This document shows, one piece after another, positions 6,355 to 10,708 of a stretch of DNA of 10,708 nt. The DNA comes from Synergistaceae bacterium. Its GTDB lineage: Bacteria; Synergistota; Synergistia; Synergistales; Aminobacteriaceae. The stretch is from assembly GCA_031289165.1 (NCBI GenBank), contig JAITPZ010000172.1:1-10708 (forward strand). Reading direction: 5' to 3'. The notes under the pieces are model-generated. The model was not told where the DNA came from, did no database searches, and was given only the letters and a program-made list of their open reading frames with translations. Every line of letters begins with the position of its first letter. Position 1 is the first letter of the stretch. Both the position numbers and the translations under genes were made by a program.

Positions 6355-7890
6355 ATGTTCGAGCATCTCAATCCCTGGCTGATAACGGGGATCCTTTTTT
6401 TTCTCAGCCTGATCGCGGGGCGCATCTCGGAAAAGACGAAGATCCCGGCCCTGATTCTGTTCCTTGTGGTCGCGATGCTGTCGGGCAGCGACGGTCCCGG
6501 CGGCCTGGTATTCAACGACGCCAGGCTCGCCAACACCATCGGATCCATCGCGCTGGCCTTCATCCTCTTCTCCGGCGGACTGGACACGCACTGGCCGGAG
6601 GTGAGTCCCATCGTGCCGAGGGGTATGGTTCTCGCCACGGTCGGGGTGTTCCTGACCGCGATCGGCACGGCGGTCCTCCTGTGGCAGTTCGTGGGCTTCT
6701 CGTTCGCGGACGGAATGCTGGTGGGCTCCATCGTCTCGTCGACCGACGCCGCCGCGGTGTTCACGATCCTGCGCTCGCAGAAATGCGGTTTGAAGGGGAC
6801 GCTCAAGCCCCTGCTCGAATTCGAGTCGGGAAGCAACGACCCCATGGCGGTATTTCTGACCGTGGCGACGCTCCAGTGGATCATGGCCCCCGGCGAACCC
6901 CTTTCCGGCATGTTCGCGTCCTTCGTGCGTCAGATGCTCCTCGGGGGGCTGGCCGGCTTCACGATGGGACACGTCATCTGTTTCCTGATGCGGCGCACGA
7001 GAATGGAGAACGAGGCGCTCTATCCCGTCCTCGGCATCAGCATCGTGCTCTTCACGTTCGGCCTCACCGAGGCCATAAGGGGCAACGGATACCTGGCCGT
7101 CTATCTCTGCGGCATGGTCCTCGCGGACGGCGACTACCTCTACAAGCGGGCCCTCGCCAAATTTCACGAGGGATTCGCCTGGCTGATGCAGATCAGCATG
7201 TTCCTGGTGCTCGGGCTTCTGGTCAACCCGGACGATCTTCTGGCCACCTCCGTTCTGGCGCCGGGGTTGCTCACCTCCTTCTGCCTGATACTCGTCGCGC
7301 GTCCCTTCGCCGTCTTTATCTCTCTCCTCGGCAGCGGTTTCAGCCTTCGCGAGCAGCTTTTCATCGCCTGGACGGGGCTTCGCGGCGCGGTTCCGATCAT
7401 CCTCGCCACCTACCCGCTTCTCGACAACTACCCCCACGCGAGCCGCATCTTCAACATCGTCTTTTTCGTCGCCATCACCTCCGTGTTTCTTCAGGGGAAA
7501 ACCCTGACCTCGATGGCCCGATTGCTGGGGGTGTACACGCCGCTCCGCGTCGCGCCGCGTTATCCGCTGGAGTTCGACAGGACGCCGCAGGGCGGAACGA
7601 ACGAGACGCGCGAGGTGGACCTTCTGCCCGATTCCCACGCCGTGGGCCGCAGGGTCCACGAGCTGAACGTTCCGGACGGCGTCACGATCCTCCTGATTCA
7701 TCGCGGGAACAGTTTTCTCATCCCCAAGGGGCACACAGCGCTGGAGCCCGGGGATACCCTCCTGATCTTCGGGGATAAGAGAAAGCTGCAGGACGTCTGC
7801 GTTTCTCTGGCCGGCAGAATCGATTCCGAGGGGGTCGAGCCGGCGAAGAACGCCCTGAAGCTCGACCGCGACGGCCCCAGGTATGAATAA
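6355..7890 (+). CDS. nhaP2: CPA1-type cation/proton antiporter with RCK_C domain (NhaP2/CvrA-like, probably K+/H+)
   Basis: The 511-residue inner membrane antiporter exchanges monovalent cations for protons, for pH and potassium balance. About twelve or thirteen hydrophobic helices fill residues 8-390. The first (about 8-22) is followed by the SEKTKIPALILFLVVAML segment. The transport core is visible as SSTDAAAVFTIL (Asp131) and ESGSNDPMAV (Asn161-Asp162, the ND pair typical of electroneutral CPA1 members). WTGLRGAVPIILATYPLL lies near 340-360. A cytoplasmic RCK_C/TrkA-C domain at about 416-484 (VNDGVTILLI-type strands, LEPGDTLLIFGD) supports the NhaP2 group. The extra transporter-associated domain at the end of E. 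coli CvrA seems absent, which explains the shorter length. ATG at 6355 lies 20 bases after mutS2 with only a weak GGGTGAG ahead, suggesting co-transcription. K+ rather than Na+ specificity is inferred from the family. Confidence 0.9.
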   Translation: MFEHLNPWLITGILFFLSLIAGRISEKTKIPALILFLVVAMLSGSDGPGGLVFNDARLANTIGSIALAFILFSGGLDTHWPEVSPIVPRGMVLATVGVFLTAIGTAVLLWQFVGFSFADGMLVGSIVSSTDAAAVFTILRSQKCGLKGTLKPLLEFESGSNDPMAVFLTVATLQWIMAPGEPLSGMFASFVRQMLLGGLAGFTMGHVICFLMRRTRMENEALYPVLGISIVLFTFGLTEAIRGNGYLAVYLCGMVLADGDYLYKRALAKFHEGFAWLMQISMFLVLGLLVNPDDLLATSVLAPGLLTSFCLILVARPFAVFISLLGSGFSLREQLFIAWTGLRGAVPIILATYPLLDNYPHASRIFNIVFFVAITSVFLQGKTLTSMARLLGVYTPLRVAPRYPLEFDRTPQGGTNETREVDLLPDSHAVGRRVHELNVPDGVTILLIHRGNSFLIPKGHTALEPGDTLLIFGDKRKLQDVCVSLAGRIDSEGVEPAKNALKLDRDGPRYE

Positions 7891-7897
7891 AAACAGG

Positions 7898-7956
7898 ATG
7901 TGAGTTCGAATGAGATGTAAATGTGAATTTGAATTGAGATGCGAATTTGAATGAAA
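7898..7956 (+). repeat. AT-rich imperfect tandem repeat before the L,D-transpeptidase gene
   Basis: Three near-copies of a 17-18 base unit with consensus ATGYGARTTYGAATKAR follow one another at 7898-7914, 7921-7938 and 7939-7956, with a 6-base fragment (ATGTAA) between the first and second. The third copy contains the start codon of the next gene (ATG at 7951). The stretch is much poorer in GC than its surroundings. Confidence 0.75.
7910..7954 (+). CDS. Possible 14-codon leader ORF made from the repeat, overlapping the ldt start
   Basis: An ATG at 7910 opens the frame MRCKCEFELRCEFE, which stops at TGA 7952-7954 and overlaps the next gene's ATG (7951) as ATGA. The next gene has no clear Shine-Dalgarno of its own, so ribosomes terminating here could re-initiate on it. 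The leader's own ribosome site is weak (AGGA at 7895-7898, rather far away). Its repetitive peptide simply reflects the DNA repeat, so a coding role is uncertain. Confidence 0.25.
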   Translation: MRCKCEFELRCEFE

Positions 7957-8718
7957 TCCTTCCTGAGCTGGCTGGCGGGGTTGTTTCGCATCGAGGAGAC
8001 GTGGGTCGACAAAGGTCAGGGGAAGTGGGTTCGCAAACGCCGCCTCCACCCTCTGACGCGGGTCCTCGTCATCGTGGCCGTCCTGACCCTTGGCATTTCC
8101 TGGGGCGTCAACTCCTTCTCTCCCAGAGAATCGCCGGAATTGCCGCGTGAGGCGCGGACCAGGCCGGAGATTCGGGAAACGGGCATGCCGCCGCTCGAAT
8201 CGCCCGACGTGCCCATTCCCGCCGAGGCGGGTTCCACCGACGTGGAGCCCCCCGACCTGACCAAACCCGCCCCCCCTCCCGGCCCCCTTCCCGAGGGGCT
8301 CGCCCTGAGCGGCGGCGAGTACTGGATACGCATCAGCAAGCAAAATTACAGCCTCTACCTGTACCGCGGGGCCAGCGTCGAGCTCGCCTTCAGGGTCGCT
8401 ATCGGGAGAAACACGGGCGACAAGCAGCGGAGCGGCGACAATCGGACGCCGGAGGGCATTTTCAGCGTTCAGTCCATCGAGGACGCCAGGACCTGGTCCC
8501 ATGATTTTCGAGATGGCAAGGGAATGATACGCAGCGCCTATGGCCCCTGGTTCATTCGTCTGCGCATGAAATGGAAGGGAATCGGCATTCATGGGACGCA
8601 CGCCCCTGATTCCATAGGGACCATGGTGTCCGAGGGCTGCATTCGTATGCAGAACGAGGACCTGGAGGAGCTGAAACAGTTCGCCGCCAAAAACATGAAG
8701 GTCGTGATCGAGGAATGA
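7951..8718 (+). CDS. Membrane-anchored L,D-transpeptidase (YkuD domain)
   Basis: The 255-residue protein has a short basic cytoplasmic N-terminus (1-37), one transmembrane segment (about 38-53, VLVIVAVLTLGISWGV) and a Pro/Glu-rich linker (about 54-118). A YkuD catalytic domain follows (about 122-250), so it should act outside the cytoplasmic membrane. L,D-transpeptidases make 3-3 crosslinks in peptidoglycan or attach proteins to it, using a Cys nucleophile. The catalytic signature is complete: His214 in IGIHGT and Cys230 in SEGCIRM, with Arg232 behind it. RTPEGIFSV (about 166-174) is the typical strand where P and G shape the active site. The start is ATG 7951; a stop is directly upstream in frame, so no longer form exists, and the Shine-Dalgarno is poor. 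The gene overlaps the following one by ATGA. Crosslinking versus protein attachment cannot be decided from sequence. Confidence 0.92.
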   Translation: MKSFLSWLAGLFRIEETWVDKGQGKWVRKRRLHPLTRVLVIVAVLTLGISWGVNSFSPRESPELPREARTRPEIRETGMPPLESPDVPIPAEAGSTDVEPPDLTKPAPPPGPLPEGLALSGGEYWIRISKQNYSLYLYRGASVELAFRVAIGRNTGDKQRSGDNRTPEGIFSVQSIEDARTWSHDFRDGKGMIRSAYGPWFIRLRMKWKGIGIHGTHAPDSIGTMVSEGCIRMQNEDLEELKQFAAKNMKVVIEE

Positions 8719-9689
8719 GGGACGAGGAAAACCGGGCGCTGCTGCCCGAGGGCCTGAACCTGCTGGACCTTCCCCAGCCGATGACGGGATTCCGGCGTTT
8801 CATTTCGTCCTGGTTTTTCGTGGACCCCCTCGGACGCAGGATTCTGGTCGATCCCGGTCCGGCGAACACCATCCCCCTGCTCGTCGAACGGCTCTCCGAA
8901 ATCACCGACGGCGTCGATCTGGTGCTGCTGACCCACATTCACCCGGATCATTCCGGGGGCATGGGACAGTTCTGTCAGGTTTTCCCCGACGCGAAGGTTC
9001 TGGTTCACCCGAGGGGCAGGAGGCACCTGCTGGACCCGGAACGGCTCTGGAGGTCCGCCCTCGCTACTCTGGGGGAGATCGCCGGGATGTACGGCAAGCC
9101 CGCGCCGCTCCCGCCCGCGTCCCTGCTGGACGACGACGGGGCCGAGGGCGTTACGGTCCTCGAAACGCCGGGACACGCCCCCCATCACCTCTCCTTCATC
9201 GTCCCGTTCCGTGACGAGCGGCTTTTCTTCGTGGGCGAGGCCGCCGGACTCCACCTTCCTCTCGAGTCGGCGCCCAATTCAGGGCCGACGACACACCCGT
9301 GGCTGCGCCCGACGACGCCGCCTCCGTTCGACGGGACGGCGGCGCGAGAGTCGCTGCGCAAAATCAGACAAAATCTGGAAGGGAACGAGCTGATCTGTTA
9401 CTCCCACTACGGCGCCGCCCGGCAGCCGCTGCGAATGATCGCCCTGGCGGAGGAGCAGCTCGATTCATGGCTTTCGATCATCGAGGAGATGCGGGACCGG
9501 TCCGGGGAGGAGATCGTCGGCCATCTGCTCGCGCGCGATCCCCTTCTGAGCGCGGGTCCTTCGGGCGCCGCGCGCCTGCCGGAGGACCTGCTGGAGAGGG
9601 AGCGCATCTTCATCCGCAACAGCGTGAAGGGGCTTTCGGGATACCTGAAAGACGCGCATAAAGAACGCCGGCCGGCCACGCCGGACTGA
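8715..9689 (+). CDS. Metallo-beta-lactamase fold hydrolase, substrate unknown
   Basis: The 324-residue soluble protein without signal peptide has a metallo-beta-lactamase fold. Metal ligands are readable: His74, His76, Asp78 and His79 in THIHPDHSGG, His154 in ETPGHAPHH, and His231 in CYSHYGAA. The residue that usually bridges the two metals (Asp in GDA) is Glu175 here (FFVGEAAGLH). A helical C-terminal part (about 240-324) resembles the extra domain of thioesterase- or glyoxalase-like members. The ATG at 8715 overlaps the transpeptidase stop (ATGA); GAGG at 8710-8713 is too close to be a classic ribosome site, so translation probably depends on coupling. The overlap hints at a shared function with the transpeptidase, but many fold members hydrolyse thioesters or lactones and the substrate cannot be named. 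It is clearly not a typical secreted beta-lactamase. Confidence 0.88.
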   Translation: MRDEENRALLPEGLNLLDLPQPMTGFRRFISSWFFVDPLGRRILVDPGPANTIPLLVERLSEITDGVDLVLLTHIHPDHSGGMGQFCQVFPDAKVLVHPRGRRHLLDPERLWRSALATLGEIAGMYGKPAPLPPASLLDDDGAEGVTVLETPGHAPHHLSFIVPFRDERLFFVGEAAGLHLPLESAPNSGPTTHPWLRPTTPPPFDGTAARESLRKIRQNLEGNELICYSHYGAARQPLRMIALAEEQLDSWLSIIEEMRDRSGEEIVGHLLARDPLLSAGPSGAARLPEDLLERERIFIRNSVKGLSGYLKDAHKERRPATPD

Positions 9690-9719
9690 GCGGGCAGAGT
9701 GCGGCGCGAAACGAGAATT

Positions 9720-9748
9720 TTTAAAATTTAAAAAAATCCCCTGATAAT
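9720..9748 (+). promoter_or_regulatory. Candidate promoter of the hydratase-like gene
   Basis: TTTAAA (9720-9725, 4 of 6 to TTGACA) and GATAAT (9743-9748, 5 of 6 to TATAAT) are 17 bases apart in an AT-rich stretch. Transcription would begin near 9755, at the foot of the hairpin, giving an untranslated leader of about 85 bases. This is the only intergenic region over 100 bases in the window, so a promoter is expected here, but these hexamers are only a candidate. Confidence 0.35.
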
Positions 9749-9753
9749 CGGGG
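9730..9753 (-). terminator. Possible factor-independent terminator on the minus strand
   Basis: Read on the minus strand, CCCC (9753-9750) and GGGG (9741-9738) form a short stem, extended by two pairs with a bulge. They are followed by A and then seven T (9736-9730). The stem is short, and no minus-strand gene is present to be terminated, so it might only block antisense transcription or be a by-product of the repeat. Confidence 0.25.
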
Positions 9754-9775
9754 TCCAGGGGTCCACGACCCCTGG
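9738..9775 (+). repeat. GC-rich hairpin cluster with direct repeat (possible dispersed REP-like element)
   Basis: CCAGGGGTC (9755-9763) and GACCCCTGG (9767-9775) form a perfect 9-bp stem with a 3-base loop (CAC). GGGGTCCA occurs twice back to back (9750-9757, 9758-9765). A second arm, CCCCTG (9738-9743), can also pair with CAGGGG (9756-9761), so alternative folds exist. The plus-strand hairpin has only a poor T run after it (TCTTTTAG at 9781-9788), so it is at best a weak terminator for the gene ending at 9689. Compact palindromes of this type are often dispersed in genomes, but only one copy is in view. Confidence 0.55.
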
Positions 9776-9824
9776 TGAGGTCTTTTAGCGAGGGGCCGGA
9801 GAGTCCCGTTGGTTCCATAATTTA

Positions 9825-9831
9825 AAGGAGG
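9825..9831 (+). promoter_or_regulatory. Strong ribosome binding site of the hydratase-like gene
   Basis: AAGGAGG, an almost perfect anti-16S match, lies 7 bases before the ATG at 9839 and fixes that start over the in-frame ATGs at 9845 and 9860. It is the best Shine-Dalgarno in the window, suggesting high expression. Confidence 0.88.
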
Positions 9832-9838
9832 GGTTTTT

Positions 9839-10702
9839 ATGAACATGCGTCGTGGATTGATGGGGAAACTTCTGCTGTGCTGTTTTGCCGTTGCGCTTTC
9901 GACGGGTGCGGCGTTTGCCGCGTTCGACGCCGTCGGAGTGAGCGAGGCCATTTATCGGGCCATGAAGGCCGACGAGCCGTTTCCTCTGGCCGACCTGCCG
10001 GACGGGGACAAAACGGCGGCCAACGCTTACCAGGCTCAGGCCCTGCTGGCCAAAAAGCTGATGGCGGAGAGGGGCGACGTTATCGTCGGCTACAAGGGAG
10101 GCCTGACCGCCGAGGCTCAGATGAAGAGATTCGGCTCGACCAGCCCCGCGAGCGCGCCGCTTTTCAAAAGCGGATTTTTGGAGGTGACCGATCCGGCGAC
10201 GCCCGTGAAGGTCGAGCCCTTCGGCGGCGTCATGCTGGAGACCGAGTTCGCCTTCAGGACGGCCGCCCCGATCACGGCGCCGGTGAAGGACGAGGCGGAG
10301 CTCAAAACCCTGATAAAGAGCGTGCATCCCGCCATCGAGGTTCCGCAGGTCCGGTTCACGGACATGTCGCGTCTCGGTTTCTTCGATCTGACCGCGGCTC
10401 TCATCGGCAGCAGGGCGTTCATCATCGGACAGGCGCAGCCGCTGGACGCTGACCTCGACGCGATGAACGTCGTCCTGACGCGCGACGGAACCGTCGTCAA
10501 CGAGGGGAAGGGCTCGGACGCGCTGGGCAGCCAGTGGAAGACGCTCCTGTGGCTGGTCAACGACGTTCTGGCGCACGGCGGAAAGATCGAGGCCGACCAG
10601 TACTTCCTGACGGGCGCTCTGGGAAAGATGATCCCCGGCGAGGCGGGCGAGTACAAAGCCGAATATCCCTCCGGAACGCTGCTGTTTGTCGTGGGAAAAT
10701 AG
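9839..10702 (+). CDS. Exported FAH-superfamily protein, 2-keto-4-pentenoate hydratase-like (MhpD/HpcG type)
   Basis: The 287-residue protein has a clear Sec signal peptide: basic start (MNMRRGLMGK), hydrophobic core (about 11-21) and an AFA cleavage motif after residue 27. The rest resembles the hydratase/decarboxylase branch of the fumarylacetoacetate hydrolase fold, whose members add water to 2-hydroxypenta-2,4-dienoate in aromatic catabolism. Visible landmarks are GYKGGLT (84-90, Lys86), the metal-ligand pair Glu134 and Glu136 in LETEFAF, Glu167 in HPAIEVP, and a C-terminal LGSQWKTLLWLVNDVLAHGG segment (about 224-244) followed by DQYFLTGALG. The E-x-E plus E at +31 spacing equals that I recall for HpcG (Glu106, 108, 139), so metal binding looks intact. 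An exported member is odd, because characterised relatives are cytosolic. The substrate is unknown. The gene follows a 149-base gap and has its own strong ribosome site. Confidence 0.82.
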   Translation: MNMRRGLMGKLLLCCFAVALSTGAAFAAFDAVGVSEAIYRAMKADEPFPLADLPDGDKTAANAYQAQALLAKKLMAERGDVIVGYKGGLTAEAQMKRFGSTSPASAPLFKSGFLEVTDPATPVKVEPFGGVMLETEFAFRTAAPITAPVKDEAELKTLIKSVHPAIEVPQVRFTDMSRLGFFDLTAALIGSRAFIIGQAQPLDADLDAMNVVLTRDGTVVNEGKGSDALGSQWKTLLWLVNDVLAHGGKIEADQYFLTGALGKMIPGEAGEYKAEYPSGTLLFVVGK

Positions 10703-10708
10703 ACGGCG

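Noticed and set aside
6325..8601. A 758-codon open frame on the minus strand opposite the antiporter and transpeptidase genes
   Set aside because: It spans two well-identified genes and their spacer. Its composition (rich in Arg, Gly, Glu, Asp and His) is that of an antisense shadow.
9839..9889. LLLCC in the signal peptide as a lipoprotein box
   Set aside because: The residue before Cys is Leu rather than Gly, Ala or Ser, and the Cys lies inside the hydrophobic core; the AFA site fits signal peptidase I better.

Overview
The window is GC-rich (by eye over 60%) bacterial chromosome. Every supported gene lies on the + strand and coding density is very high. The core order pheS-pheT-(small gene)-zapA-cvpA-mutS2 resembles the block known from Bacillus subtilis and other Firmicutes (pheS-pheT-rnhC-zapA-cvpA-polX-mutS2), with rnhC and polX absent. 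Together with the high GC, this suggests a chromosomal housekeeping region of a bacterium carrying MutS2 and ZapA. My best guess is an anaerobe such as a member of Synergistota, but that is inference from gene content and impression only.

Layout. Positions 1-2629 hold the 3' end of pheS, then complete pheT, coupled by a one-base overlap; together they encode phenylalanyl-tRNA synthetase. Positions 2668-3958 hold three small genes: a 95-residue coiled-coil protein, a ZapA-like division protein and a CvpA-family membrane protein. A possible 19-codon micro-ORF is wedged between zapA and cvpA. Positions 3977-6334 hold mutS2, which seems to lack a canonical start codon; the best-placed start is ATA at 3977. 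Positions 6355-7890 encode a CPA1-type cation/proton antiporter with a C-terminal RCK_C domain. Positions 7951-8718 and 8715-9689 encode a membrane-anchored L,D-transpeptidase and a metallo-beta-lactamase-fold hydrolase, coupled by an ATGA overlap. A short AT-rich tandem repeat precedes the transpeptidase.

The spacers from pheS to 9689 are 60 bases or less, so this part could be one long transcript with internal promoters. The first real break is 9690-9838, which holds AT-rich DNA, a direct repeat, a perfect 9-bp hairpin and a candidate promoter. It precedes an FAH-superfamily hydratase-like gene (9839-10702) with a strong Shine-Dalgarno and a clear signal peptide, which is unexpected because relatives of this enzyme are cytosolic.

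The genes do not form one pathway. They cover translation (PheST), division and envelope (ZapA, coiled-coil protein, CvpA, L,D-transpeptidase), nucleic-acid maintenance or ribosome rescue (MutS2) and ion homeostasis (antiporter). I found no convincing mobile element, CRISPR array, tRNA or rRNA, and no clearly new multi-gene system. The most useful oddities are the mutS2 start and Smr motif, the repeat before the transpeptidase, the structured leader at 9738-9775 and the exported hydratase-like protein.
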